Positions 41,020 to 49,762 of a stretch of DNA of 49,762 bases are shown piece by piece (within the stretch, counting starts at the first letter, position 1; the number at the start of each line of letters is the position of its first letter). The stretch is taken from assembly GCA_020349885.1 (NCBI GenBank), contig CP070701.1, positions 2,181,177 through 2,230,938 of the forward strand, given 5' to 3'. The notes beneath the pieces were generated by a model. It was given only the letters and a program-made list of their open reading frames with translations, did no database searches and was not told the DNA's origin. This DNA is from Acidobacteriota bacterium. Lineage in GTDB: Bacteria > Acidobacteriota > G020349885. The position numbers and the translations under genes are program-made.

Positions 41020-42150
41020 TCACTTCCTCCCATAGAACGTCCGCAGGCAGCGAATCACGTAGTCCTGCTTGCGGCGTGAAAGCCCGGGATAGACGGGAAG
41101 CGCAAGCACCTCGCGCGAGGCCCGCTCGCTTTCGGGAAATTTTTCCCGCCCGCGCCCGGCCTCTTGGTAGCAGGGCTGGTGGGGAAGCGGCACGGGATAG
41201 TAGACCTGGGTATCGACGCCCTTTCGGGCGAGGTGCTCGCGCAGCGCGTTGCGGCGCTTGGCGCGGACGGTGTACTGGTGGTAGGTATGGGTGTTGGACT
41301 GCGCGCACACGGGCGTTTCGATCTCGGAAACATCCGCGAGACGGGCGTCGTATCGGCGGGCGAGCGCCCGGCGGGCGCGGTTCCATTTCTCAAGATGACG
41401 CGCCTTGACCAAAAGCACCGCCGCCTGCAAGGCGTCGAGGCGGCTGTTCAGGCCGACGAAGCGGTGGCGGTAGAGCGCGACCTGGCCGTGGTCCCGCATC
41501 TCGCGCAGGTGTTTCGCCAGGCGCGCACTGTCGGTCGTCACGGCGCCTCCGTCGCCCGCGCCGCCCAGGTTTTTCGTGGGATAGAACGAAAAGCAGCCCG
41601 CATCGCCCAAGGAGCCCGCCGGGCGTCCCCGATGGCGAGCGCCGACGGCCTGCGCCGCGTCTTCGACGACCGCCCAGCGGAAGCGTTGCGCCACCTCGAG
41701 GACGGGGCGCATATCCGCGCACTGGCCGAAGAGGTGCACCGGAATGACAGCCTTCACGCGCACCAGCTCTTCCGGCGCCATCGAGGCGACCGCTCTCAAG
41801 AGCTGGACACCGTCGAGATTAAAGGTGCGCGGGCCTATGTCCACGAACACGGGCTCGGCACCGAGGCGGGACACCGCTCCCGCGGTGGCGAAAAAGCTGA
41901 ACGCGGGCACGAGGACGCGGTCGCCCGCTCCGACACCCGCCGAAGCGAGCGCCATATATAGCGCGTCGCTTCCGGACGCCACCCCCACGGCGTGGCGCGT
42001 TCCCGCAAGGCGCGCCATCCGGCGCTCGAAGGTCTCGACGGTTTTCCCCAGGACAAAGCGCTGCGACTCGAAAACGCGGCGGACGGCGCGCTCCACGTCG
42101 GGGCGAATTTGGCGGTACTGGGCCTTGAGGTCAAGAAATGGAACGTGCAT
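41020..42150 (-). CDS. DegT/DnrJ/EryC1 family PLP-dependent sugar aminotransferase
   Basis: Transfers an amino group from glutamate to a nucleotide-linked keto sugar in the cytoplasm. MHVPFLDLKAQYRQIRPDVE opens the protein. GSDALYMALASAGVGAGDRVLVP, VEDAAQAVGARHRG and FSFYPTKNLGGAGDGGAV (the PLP lysine) follow, with the late YHQYTVRAKRRNALREHL region. ATG 42150 is preferred; the upstream alternative is a TTG at 42156. Length 376 aa. Only 18 bases separate it from the mobA stop. No nucleotidyltransferase or glycosyltransferase is adjacent, so the sugar cannot be named. Homology is closest in pattern to dTDP-3-amino or UDP-4-amino sugar enzymes. Confidence 0.92.
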   Translation of the reverse strand: MHVPFLDLKAQYRQIRPDVERAVRRVFESQRFVLGKTVETFERRMARLAGTRHAVGVASGSDALYMALASAGVGAGDRVLVPAFSFFATAGAVSRLGAEPVFVDIGPRTFNLDGVQLLRAVASMAPEELVRVKAVIPVHLFGQCADMRPVLEVAQRFRWAVVEDAAQAVGARHRGRPAGSLGDAGCFSFYPTKNLGGAGDGGAVTTDSARLAKHLREMRDHGQVALYRHRFVGLNSRLDALQAAVLLVKARHLEKWNRARRALARRYDARLADVSEIETPVCAQSNTHTYHQYTVRAKRRNALREHLARKGVDTQVYYPVPLPHQPCYQEAGRGREKFPESERASREVLALPVYPGLSRRKQDYVIRCLRTFYGRK

Positions 42151-42168
42151 CGGCAATGTCCAAGTAGC

Positions 42169-42777
42169 TCATTTGCGCCCTGCCCTCGCCTCCGCTTCGC
42201 GGAGCGCTTGCGGCGTATTCACGTTCAGAAAGGAGTCCGCAAAGCGCGAAAAATCCGCCGCGTCGTCGTGCAGGTAGCGCGTTGAAATTTTTTCCAGGAA
42301 CTTGCACACCCCGCCATGCCGCCCCACTTGCGCGAACGCCTCCATCCGGGGGGCGGCGCACTTCGCGTAGATGCCGTGGAGGGGCTGCACCCTGCCCTGG
42401 ACGACGGGAACAAGCGCCTCCTCGCCGCGGTATTCGCCCCGCATGAAGCGAAGGAATTCCTCCTGGAGAAACGGCGTGTCGCATCCGGAGGCGAAGGCGC
42501 ACGGCGCGTCCAGATGAAGGAGGCCGGCGTGAAGGCCCGCGATAGGGCCGGCGTTCGCGAGCCGGTCCGGCACGACGGGAACGCCGAGAAAAGAAAAATG
42601 CTCTTTCCGGCTCGCGGCGATAATCACCGTGTCGAACACCTTCTTTAACGCGTCAAACACCCATTGGACGAGCGGCTTCCCTCCGAGAGGGATGAGCGCC
42701 TTGTCGTCTCCCAGGCGCTCGCTTCGCCCGCCCGCCACCAAAATGGCTGCAGCCCGTTCATCACTCCGAATGGCCAT
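42169..42777 (-). CDS. mobA: Molybdenum cofactor guanylyltransferase
   Basis: Attaches GMP to molybdopterin to make the guanine dinucleotide cofactor. The nucleotide motif AAILVAGGRSERLGDDKALIPLGGKPL is at residues 9-36. PVVPDRLANAGPIAGLHAGL and the metal-binding ASGCDTPFL follow, then VPVVQGRVQPLHGIYAK. Length 202 aa is normal. It implies at least one Mo-bis-MGD enzyme elsewhere in the genome. TAACAT lies 9 bases before ATG, a weak match to the leaderless pattern. MobA-related nucleotidyltransferases are the alternative. Confidence 0.9.
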   Translation of the reverse strand: MAIRSDERAAAILVAGGRSERLGDDKALIPLGGKPLVQWVFDALKKVFDTVIIAASRKEHFSFLGVPVVPDRLANAGPIAGLHAGLLHLDAPCAFASGCDTPFLQEEFLRFMRGEYRGEEALVPVVQGRVQPLHGIYAKCAAPRMEAFAQVGRHGGVCKFLEKISTRYLHDDAADFSRFADSFLNVNTPQALREAEARAGRK

Positions 42778-43019
42778 AGCTAAGGAATGTTACCCCAAGG
42801 GCGCCGGCCAAAGCAAAAGAATTCCAATCACAGCACACAGCCTGTGACATCCGATGGGGATTGGGCTTTCCGGCTTTGCCGATCCTGAAACAAAAAATAT
42901 CCTTATTTTAAAACAAGTTATGTGTAGTCGCCTCATCTTGTTTCTCCCGTACGTTCCGGCACTGGCCTCTGCCTCATGCCCACACCCGACTCCAACCGGA
43001 TTTTCAGATAGTTTGCGTA
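42778..43019. other. Gene-free stretch upstream of the giant secreted protein gene
   Basis: It contains an inverted repeat TCACAG-N8-CTGTGA (42828-42847) near the mobA start, and an AT-rich patch (42880-42925). TCACA...TGTGA is in the opposite order to a CRP site. I see no credible coding frame. Confidence 0.5.
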
Positions 43020-43048
43020 TTGATTTTTGAAAAAATTTCGCTTATACT
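43020..43048 (+). promoter_or_regulatory. Promoter of the giant secreted protein gene
   Basis: TTGATT (43020-43025), a 17-bp AT-rich spacer with a run of A, and TATACT (43043-43048). It predicts a leader of about 78 nt with a small GC hairpin (ggggaatcccc, about 43067-43077) and GAGGAG at 43121-43126. Confidence 0.7.
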
Positions 43049-43132
43049 GACTTGTCTTTTCTGACAGGGGAATCCCCCGCTCGGGGAAGAACGCAAACAA
43101 CGGTAACACATTCTTTGAGAGAGGAGAATCGT

Positions 43133-46100
43133 ATGCGTTTTGCAAAACGTTTGATGGTAGGCGTTTGTTTACTCACTGTTGCAACAGGGGCTGCGCTCGC
43201 CGTTCCAACGATATCCGTCAATCCCACGTCCATAGCCCGCGACTATACGGGCACGGTGCAGGTGGACATCGGGGCGCTTCAGGGCGGATCTCCAGAGGCC
43301 GTGCTGCGCCTATACGTCGACATCGACGCCGACGGCGTGATCGACGTCGAGGATTACGTGATCTGGACGGATAGCATCGACGACAATTTTTCTGAATGGA
43401 GTCCGAACATGTTCTCGGATGTCGACCCCGTGGCGGGACAGATTACGGTGAACGTGCGGCGATTCACTTCCTATGATAACTACACGTATACCGTGGGGAG
43501 CTATATCTGGGAGGCTGAAGACGTGTTCGACAACTCGACCGCGATTGAAACCTTCGCGGTGACGCAGGCCGTGGACGCGCAGAGCGTGAGCGGCACGATC
43601 ATCGACTCCGTAAGCAAGTCCCCCATCGGCGGCGCCTGCGTCTACCTCCTCCCGGTGGACATGGCGTGCCAGGGAGTGAGAGGTTCCGTGCTGACGGACG
43701 TGGCCGGCAATTTCACGATCTACGTCCCGGCCGCGATGACGTGCAGCCACCATATCCTGCTCGGAGCAAGGCCCGGGTACATGGGCAGCTTCATAAACCA
43801 GCCCTATTTCGTCTTTACGGGAGCGGACAACTTCGCCGGACAGGGCTTCGAGATGATGCCGGGCGTTTATTCCATCACGGGCCAGCTCGTCTACGAAACC
43901 GGCCCGGACGTCGGGGCAGGCATTCCAGGCGTTGCGATGTGGGCCGATGCAGACACCGCCGCAGGACCCGTGTTCGCGATGGCCTTCACGGACGAGAACG
44001 GCGACTATGCGTTCATGGCGGCTGACGGCGACTGGTCCATCGGCGAGGACGGGGACGACGGCCTCGCCATCCAGGGCGCCGTCTCCCGCGAGGACAACTG
44101 GGTTAACGTCACGGTGAGCGGCGGGCCGGCCGTGGCGCCGCTCAGCCAATCCCCGGCCGCGAACGCATTCATCAACGGCACAGTTTACGACGAGACGCTC
44201 ACCCCTGTGCCGGGGCAGTTCGGACTGTCGGCGTACCGTTTCTGGCCCTGCGATCCGGACTGCTACCAGACCTCCATTCACTCACGCCCGGACGGCACCT
44301 TCACGCTCGGCGTGGTAGGTCCGACCTCTCCGGCGACGTACGATTACTCAACGAGCATCGAGGTAGTCCATCTGCCAGGGCTGGTCACAAAGAGTCCCGA
44401 CCAAGTTACGCTGAGCGACGGAGACGTGAAAGCGGGACAGGACATTTTCTACTTGACACCGACTTCCTTTATCAAGGGGCAGGTCACGGACATGTCGGGA
44501 GCCGGCATCGAGGATATCTGCGTAAGAGGGAGTTATTGGGATGTAACCAGCCGTTATGAGTCCCAGGCCACCACGGACTGCAACGGCGATTACTCGCTCC
44601 CGGTCATTGACGGCACCTGGGACGTTCGTTTCGGAGGGGATGACGAGGGAACGCTCGGTTATTACCGAAACCTGGACGAGACGCGCGCCCAGCGCAACGT
44701 GACGGTTTCCGGTGCGGACGTGGGCGGCGTGAATTTCATCATCGGCCGCTGGCTTGAGAGCCCGACGCTCACGTTCATCGAGCAGCCGAGCGGCCCGGCG
44801 GGCGCGCACGTGAAGCTCGACGGCTTCGGCTTTTCCTTCGGCAGCATGCCGACCGTATACTTCGACGCCACCCCGGCGACCGTCCTCGCCTACCGCCCCG
44901 ACCTCGGTGGCATCATCGTCGAGGTGCCGGCCCTCGCGGACGGGGTATATGACGTCACGGTCTACAACCCCGACCTCGACAAAACGAGCAACGCGCTCTG
45001 CTACACTGTCGCGGGAACGTTCACGCCCGCATGCACCCTGAGCGGGACGGCTTCCGACCCGTCTCTCAGCCCGCTGCAGGACGCGCTGGTCATCATCTTT
45101 GAAGACTTTGACGACATTTTCCTCCGCGCCGCCGTTACGGCTGCGAACGGCACGTGGTCCGCGGACCTCGAAGCACCCGGCAACTACGACGTGGTTTACA
45201 TCCCGCCCGAGGGCCAGCCGTGGCTGTGGATGCTTTATGACTCCGTCGCCTGCACAGGTGTCCAAAACCACACCTTCGCCACGGGCTGGCAGGTCACGGG
45301 GCAGGTGGTCTCGGACAATTTCGACGACATCTCGAACGTCGAAGTGGATGCTTACGACGACGGGACCGGCTATTTCACCGCCACCGTGACCGACGACGAC
45401 GGCTATTTCTCGCTTTACGTGCCGACGGGAACATTCGATTTCGAATTTTTCGCTCCGACCGGCAGCCGATTCGTCAACAACTCCGACCAACTCGGCGTGC
45501 CCATTTCTTCCGATACGGACCTGGGGCAGATTACCATGGACAGCGGCTTTTACTTCAGCGGCCGCGCCCGGGACAAGAGCGGCGCGGGCCTGTACGCCTC
45601 CGTGGACGCGTTCCAGAACACCAACCCCTGGTGCACCGACGGGACTGACAACGATTTCGACAGCCTCATTGACGAAGCCGACGAGTGCAGCTTCAGTATG
45701 TTCTCCGGCACGACGGACACCGACCCGTGCACGGGGCGGTTCGACATCGCGCTTCCCTCGGGGGCGCACCGGCTCGACATCTACCCCGACTTCCTCGCTG
45801 TCACCGGCCCGACGCAGGTCAGGCACGTTAACCTCGCAGGCGACACGCTCTCGGAGTTCGATTTCACGGTATTCGACGAAAACGCCCTTCAGTACACGGG
45901 CCCTGAGCCGCGCATCCTGGAGATGGGAGACGAAGGCCCCTATGCCCAGGAAGGGCAGCCCGTTTCCATCTTCGCCGAAAACATTAACGGTGCTGTGGTC
46001 GACGCGCTGTTTACGAAAAGCGGCGGCGGCACCGTGGCGGGCGTTGACACCCGGTTCGATCCCGCACGTGGGTTCGTGGCGACCAGGGTTCCTCCCGGGG

Positions 46101-49100
46101 TCGCGGCGGGCACAAACGACATGGTTGTCCAGGTGGACGGCGTGGACAGCGAGCCTTTCCCTTTCACGCTCCTGCCGGGCTTATTCAACCAGGGAACGCT
46201 AACCGTGAGCGGCACGGTGGACGACGGAACGAATCCCGTCGCGAACGTTGTAGTGCTCCTCTTTTGGATAGATCCGGCGGACCCCGACTGCGAAGATGAA
46301 GGAATTCTTCAAGACTACGCAGTCACCGACGGCTCCGGCAACTACTCCGTGACCCACCCCGGAGGAGACCTTCATCTCGTGTTCTGGGCGCCTACGGCAA
46401 CCACCCTTGCATCGAGCGCCGACGAACTCTTGGGCGTCGGTACTAACACGACGCTCAATAAAACGCTGAACACCGGCTTCACCGTCCACATCCGGGCCGT
46501 GGACGATGACGTGCCGCCCAACCCAGTGCCCAATGCCGCATTCGACGCCGAAAACGACGTTTTCGACCAACGCCTCACGGACGCGAACGGTGACGCCACG
46601 CTCTATCTCGAAGCGGGTGATTATGACTTCGAATTAATGGGACCATGCGGCAGCCGCCTGGTGACCGTTATGGGCGACGAAACCTACCAGACCATCTCCG
46701 GCCCCTTCGACTTCGGCGACACGCAGATGCAGCGCGGCGCTTTCCTTGGCGGGCGTGCCGCGGAGCAGGACGGCACGGCCGTGCCGGGGGCGTGGGTGGA
46801 TTCCTGGGCAGGGACGGCTCCCTATGAAAACTATTTCGACACCATGTCCCGCCAGAACGGCCTCTACCACGGCCCCGTTCCGTTCAGCTCCCCGTATCAA
46901 CTGTGGATTGAAGGCCCCACCGACAATTTGGCGAACTTTCAAGGCCGGGATATCACCATTGGCGGGAACGACCTCATTCGCTATCCGTCGGACGTTCTCT
47001 TGCCGGCGGGATTCGTCGAGGGCTTCGTGCGGGATGCCGTGACGACGAATCCCATTGCGGACATCGGCATTCACAATCACGAGAACGTCGGCGGTACACC
47101 GGGCTCCGGCAGCGGCTGGACACAAAGCTGTCCGGACGGTTTCTATAGCATCAAACTGCCCGTAGGAGACCACTTCATCCACGCAAACGCCGGAATGCCC
47201 AACAATCCATCCTACCTTGAGGAATGGTACCAGGACACATTCTGCGGCGATAGCGCCACGTCCATCACGGTGAACGAGGGGGCAACCACGACGGCGGACA
47301 TCGATCTCGACCCCTCGGGCAGCATCTCCGGCAACGTCGTCGGAGACGGCCTGCCGCTCCCGGGCGTCCAGGTTTGCGCCTCCGGCAGCGCCCTCGGCAC
47401 CTGCGACGTCTGCACCTGGACGGACGCATTCGGCGATTACACGCTCGCGCTCCCCACGGCGGCGGACTACCGCGTCGAGGCGAACTCGTTCTACGGAAAC
47501 CAGTGCTACGACGGCAACGACGGCTGCGGAACGTTCGACCCCGTATCCGTGACGGTGGGATTTGATACGCCGAACATCGACTTCGTCTTCGGCTGCATCT
47601 CGCCCACCGAGCAAGCCTTCGACGACATGGAAACGGGCGCCCCCGGCTGGACGGCGGACGGCCTATGGCACCTCGTTTCCGAGCCTACGTGCACGCCTTC
47701 GGCCAAATCAGGCTCGTGGAGCTGGTATTACGGCCAGGATTTCTCCTGCGACTACGACACGGGAATAACGAACACGGGATTCCTTACGATGCCGATGTTG
47801 ACGAGCGTTCCCGACGGGGCGACGCTCACGTTCTGGCAGCGGCGCAATACGGACGGAGGCTGCAGCACTACGGACATTACCACGGTCGAAATCTCCGTAA
47901 ACGGCGCCCCCTTCGTGCAGGTCTGGGAACCGTGCTTCCAGACGAACGACCAGTGGTGGTTCGTAAGCCTTGACCTCACGCCCAACTATACGCCCGGCGA
48001 CGATATCCAAATCGGCTTTCGCTTCGATACCGTGGATCCCGTCAACAATAACTCTCTCGGCTGGCTCATTGACGACGTGCGCATTTTCACGTGCCCGCCG
48101 CCCTGCACGCCGCTTTCGGACCCCCTCCAGGTGGACGTCGAGGGGCAGGCCTGCGGCGGACCCATAACCGTTACCACTAACACCCCCACGCTCGCGTGGA
48201 GCAACGTAGCGGACGAAAACGGCTACGAGTGGGAGGTCTACGATGCGCCTGGCTGCACGGGCTCGCTGGTGGCGAGCGGTTCGACTCTGGCGGATACGAC
48301 CACCGCCATTACGACCCCGCTCGCAGGCGGCGCCTATTCCTGGCGCGTGCGGGCTACGGGAGACGGCGCCACCTTCTGCAACAGCAACTGGGTCTGCGGC
48401 TGCGAGTTCACGGTCTGCCCTGTGCTTTCGGACCCCGTCCAGGTGGACGTCGAGGGGCAGCCCTGCGGCGGGCCCATAACCGCCGCCACTAACACCCCCA
48501 CGCTCGCGTGGAGCAACGTAGCAAATGAAAACGGTTACGAGTGGGAGGTCTACGATGCACCGGGCTGCGCTGGAGGTCTCGTGGCAAGCGGCGCTGAGCT
48601 CGCGGACACCACGACGGCTGTGACGTCGCCTCTTGCCAGCGGCACCTATTCGTGGCGCGTGCGGGCCACGGGGGACGGCGTCGCCTTTTGCGACAGCAAC
48701 TGGGTCTGCGGCTGCGAGTTCACGGTCTGCCCGGCTCTTCCGGACCCCCTCCAGGTGGACGTCGAGGGTCAGGCCTGCGGCGGGCCCATAACCGTCGCCA
48801 CGGACATCCCCACGCTCGCGTGGAGCGACGTAACGAACGAAAACGGCTACGAGTGGGAGGTCTACGATGCGGCAGCCTGCACGGGCTCGCTTGTGGCGAA
48901 CGGCTCAACCCTGGCGGACACGACCACCGCCATTACGACCCCGCTCGCCAACGGCTTCTATTCCTGGCGCGTGCGGGCCACGGGAGACGGCTTCACCTTC
49001 TGCGACAGCAACTGGGTCTGCGGCTGCTATTTTACGGTGGACGTTCCCTGCCCCGTGACGGTTTCGCCCGAGGCCTCGCCCAATCCCGCCTGCCTGGGCA

Positions 49101-49762
49101 ACATTCAGACGTTCACGTCGAATGCCGGTGGCGGCACACCGCCCTACCAGGTTGAATGGGACTTCGACGGCGACGGCTTCACGGATAAGTTCGGCGATCC
49201 GGTCGACTATCTCTACCAGTATCCCGGCTTTTACGACGCCGCCGTTCGCGTGACGGACCAGAACGGCTCGGGCTGCACGACGGACTGGGTCGCCCTGAGC
49301 CCCAACGTGAATGTGGGCCACAACTCCTCGCCAGACGTGACGCCCAACCCGGCGGACTGCGGTCAGGTGCAGACGTTCTCCGTGGTCGTCTCGGCCGGTG
49401 TTCCTCCCTACCAGGTGGAGTGGGATTTCAACAACGACGGCTTCGCCGAGATGGTAGGCAACCCCGTGATGTACACCTATCCCACGGACGGAGTCCACTA
49501 CCTGCAATTCCGCGTGACCGACAGCAACACCCCTAGCTGCACTGCCTATGGCTGGGAGACGTTCGGCCCCGTCTACGTGGGACCGATGCCATCGCCCACG
49601 GTCACGCCCAACCCGGCGGACTGCGGCGAGCAACAGACCTTCACGTCGAACGCCACGGGCGGCGTCCTGCCCTACTTCGTCCAGTGGGACTTCGACGGTG
49701 ACGGCACAGCGGATACCAACGGCGATCCCGTCATGTACACCTATCCTGCGCCCGGGATTTAC
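43133..49762 (+). CDS. Giant secreted modular protein, 3' end beyond the window
   Basis: Open from ATG 43133 (GAGGAG 6 bases upstream) to the last base: exactly 2210 codons without a stop, so the protein is incomplete. Signal peptide about 1-24. Residues about 150-1490 hold a chain of roughly eleven carboxypeptidase-regulatory-like beta-sandwiches recognised by SGTV.D..G.P..G..V starts (for example near 151, 246, 445, 718, 1020, 1201, 1397), plus an IPT/TIG-like domain (about 543-630) and an acidic TDGTDNDFDSLIDEADEC loop (about 832). A MAM/galactose-binding-like domain follows (about 1490-1655), then three near-identical 104-residue repeats (1661-1972), then at least three PKD domains (EWDFDGDGFTD). 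It is Cys-rich late and acidic. Likely a cell-surface or extracellular adhesin-type protein; the anchor is not visible. Confidence 0.92.
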   Translation, partial: MRFAKRLMVGVCLLTVATGAALAVPTISVNPTSIARDYTGTVQVDIGALQGGSPEAVLRLYVDIDADGVIDVEDYVIWTDSIDDNFSEWSPNMFSDVDPVAGQITVNVRRFTSYDNYTYTVGSYIWEAEDVFDNSTAIETFAVTQAVDAQSVSGTIIDSVSKSPIGGACVYLLPVDMACQGVRGSVLTDVAGNFTIYVPAAMTCSHHILLGARPGYMGSFINQPYFVFTGADNFAGQGFEMMPGVYSITGQLVYETGPDVGAGIPGVAMWADADTAAGPVFAMAFTDENGDYAFMAADGDWSIGEDGDDGLAIQGAVSREDNWVNVTVSGGPAVAPLSQSPAANAFINGTVYDETLTPVPGQFGLSAYRFWPCDPDCYQTSIHSRPDGTFTLGVVGPTSPATYDYSTSIEVVHLPGLVTKSPDQVTLSDGDVKAGQDIFYLTPTSFIKGQVTDMSGAGIEDICVRGSYWDVTSRYESQATTDCNGDYSLPVIDGTWDVRFGGDDEGTLGYYRNLDETRAQRNVTVSGADVGGVNFIIGRWLESPTLTFIEQPSGPAGAHVKLDGFGFSFGSMPTVYFDATPATVLAYRPDLGGIIVEVPALADGVYDVTVYNPDLDKTSNALCYTVAGTFTPACTLSGTASDPSLSPLQDALVIIFEDFDDIFLRAAVTAANGTWSADLEAPGNYDVVYIPPEGQPWLWMLYDSVACTGVQNHTFATGWQVTGQVVSDNFDDISNVEVDAYDDGTGYFTATVTDDDGYFSLYVPTGTFDFEFFAPTGSRFVNNSDQLGVPISSDTDLGQITMDSGFYFSGRARDKSGAGLYASVDAFQNTNPWCTDGTDNDFDSLIDEADECSFSMFSGTTDTDPCTGRFDIALPSGAHRLDIYPDFLAVTGPTQVRHVNLAGDTLSEFDFTVFDENALQYTGPEPRILEMGDEGPYAQEGQPVSIFAENINGAVVDALFTKSGGGTVAGVDTRFDPARGFVATRVPPGVAAGTNDMVVQVDGVDSEPFPFTLLPGLFNQGTLTVSGTVDDGTNPVANVVVLLFWIDPADPDCEDEGILQDYAVTDGSGNYSVTHPGGDLHLVFWAPTATTLASSADELLGVGTNTTLNKTLNTGFTVHIRAVDDDVPPNPVPNAAFDAENDVFDQRLTDANGDATLYLEAGDYDFELMGPCGSRLVTVMGDETYQTISGPFDFGDTQMQRGAFLGGRAAEQDGTAVPGAWVDSWAGTAPYENYFDTMSRQNGLYHGPVPFSSPYQLWIEGPTDNLANFQGRDITIGGNDLIRYPSDVLLPAGFVEGFVRDAVTTNPIADIGIHNHENVGGTPGSGSGWTQSCPDGFYSIKLPVGDHFIHANAGMPNNPSYLEEWYQDTFCGDSATSITVNEGATTTADIDLDPSGSISGNVVGDGLPLPGVQVCASGSALGTCDVCTWTDAFGDYTLALPTAADYRVEANSFYGNQCYDGNDGCGTFDPVSVTVGFDTPNIDFVFGCISPTEQAFDDMETGAPGWTADGLWHLVSEPTCTPSAKSGSWSWYYGQDFSCDYDTGITNTGFLTMPMLTSVPDGATLTFWQRRNTDGGCSTTDITTVEISVNGAPFVQVWEPCFQTNDQWWFVSLDLTPNYTPGDDIQIGFRFDTVDPVNNNSLGWLIDDVRIFTCPPPCTPLSDPLQVDVEGQACGGPITVTTNTPTLAWSNVADENGYEWEVYDAPGCTGSLVASGSTLADTTTAITTPLAGGAYSWRVRATGDGATFCNSNWVCGCEFTVCPVLSDPVQVDVEGQPCGGPITAATNTPTLAWSNVANENGYEWEVYDAPGCAGGLVASGAELADTTTAVTSPLASGTYSWRVRATGDGVAFCDSNWVCGCEFTVCPALPDPLQVDVEGQACGGPITVATDIPTLAWSDVTNENGYEWEVYDAAACTGSLVANGSTLADTTTAITTPLANGFYSWRVRATGDGFTFCDSNWVCGCYFTVDVPCPVTVSPEASPNPACLGNIQTFTSNAGGGTPPYQVEWDFDGDGFTDKFGDPVDYLYQYPGFYDAAVRVTDQNGSGCTTDWVALSPNVNVGHNSSPDVTPNPADCGQVQTFSVVVSAGVPPYQVEWDFNNDGFAEMVGNPVMYTYPTDGVHYLQFRVTDSNTPSCTAYGWETFGPVYVGPMPSPTVTPNPADCGEQQTFTSNATGGVLPYFVQWDFDGDGTADTNGDPVMYTYPAPGIY
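48113..49048 (+). repeat. Three 312-bp in-frame tandem repeats
   Basis: Units begin at 48113, 48425 and 48737. Each encodes 104 residues that open with DPLQVDVEGQACGGPIT, pass through ENGYEWEVYDA and end with SNWVCGCEFTVC. DNA identity is high across all positions, including silent ones, suggesting recent amplification or gene conversion. The fold is probably fibronectin-III-like with conserved cysteines. Confidence 0.92.

Noticed and set aside
42828-42847. TCACAG-N8-CTGTGA as a CRP/FNR-type site
   Set aside because: The half-sites are in the reverse order and spacing of TGTGA-N6-TCACA, and no CRP-type regulator with a DNA-binding domain is in the window.
44348-45826. 492-codon minus-strand frame opposite the giant secreted gene, and a similar one at 46634-47614
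   Set aside because: The plus strand has a signal peptide, ribosome-binding site and recognisable repeated domains through here; the minus frames are low-complexity shadows.
48113-49048. Regular repeats that could be mistaken for a CRISPR or noncoding array
   Set aside because: The units are 312 bp, contiguous and in frame with the giant gene; there are no unique spacers or cas genes.

Overview
The window is chromosomal DNA of a GC-rich, LPS-bearing (diderm) bacterium. LpxC, a LolA-like lipoprotein carrier, an LptF/LptG permease, MurA and MltG all point to an outer membrane over a peptidoglycan wall. A CIRCE-controlled groESL, ferredoxin-dependent 2-oxoacid metabolism and a bd-type oxidase suggest a free-living anaerobe or microaerobe. 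The fused LptF-LptG and the secreted multi-domain proteins recall Acidobacteriota and related uncultured phyla, but that placement is a guess. I see no phage, insertion sequence, CRISPR array or plasmid functions.

Layout. 1-5.1 kb: tRNA-Thr with a stray copy of its 3' end, a Na+:amino-acid symporter, recN, lpxC, tRNA-Pro. 5.1-7.4 kb: groES-groEL (minus) behind two CIRCE boxes. 7.4-13.75 kb: a tight plus-strand run ruvX-mltG-lolA-xerC-tauE, then pcm-HEAT protein-TlpA-like thioredoxin. 13.9-15 kb: two tandem stand-alone cyclic-nucleotide-binding-domain proteins. 15-18.3 kb: carB (minus). 18.4-20.9 kb: a 49-aa ORF, ribosomal protein bL31 carrying a histone-H1-like tail, and prfA. 21-23.1 kb: murA and a metal/cobalamin-binding-type protein (minus). 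23.1-26.6 kb: rnhB, a possible 55-aa membrane protein, and an LptF-LptG fusion. 26.8-32.2 kb (minus): RmlC-like cupin, metallophosphoesterase, ispH, korB and korA. 32.3-37.4 kb: an amidohydrolase/deaminase divergent from a secreted subtilase. 37.5-42.8 kb (minus): cydAB, a PleD-like diguanylate cyclase, a DegT-type aminotransferase, mobA. 43.1 kb to the end: a secreted modular protein of at least 2210 residues that runs off the window without a stop codon.

Functional threads. Most genes are housekeeping: envelope building (lpxC, murA, mltG, lolA, lptFG), DNA and RNA maintenance (recN, xerC, rnhB, ruvX), translation (bL31, prfA, tRNAs), folding (groESL) and core metabolism (carB, ispH, korAB, cydAB). 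The two large secreted proteins (subtilase and modular protein) look like surface or extracellular functions.

The least expected features are: a recurring TATAAT-like box placed 5-8 bases before start codons, suggesting leaderless transcripts; the bL31-histone-H1-like fusion; a lipoprotein form of the isoaspartyl methyltransferase; and an LptF-LptG fusion that contains a duplicated transmembrane pair. A degenerate ctgatccctga-type repeat is scattered between genes.
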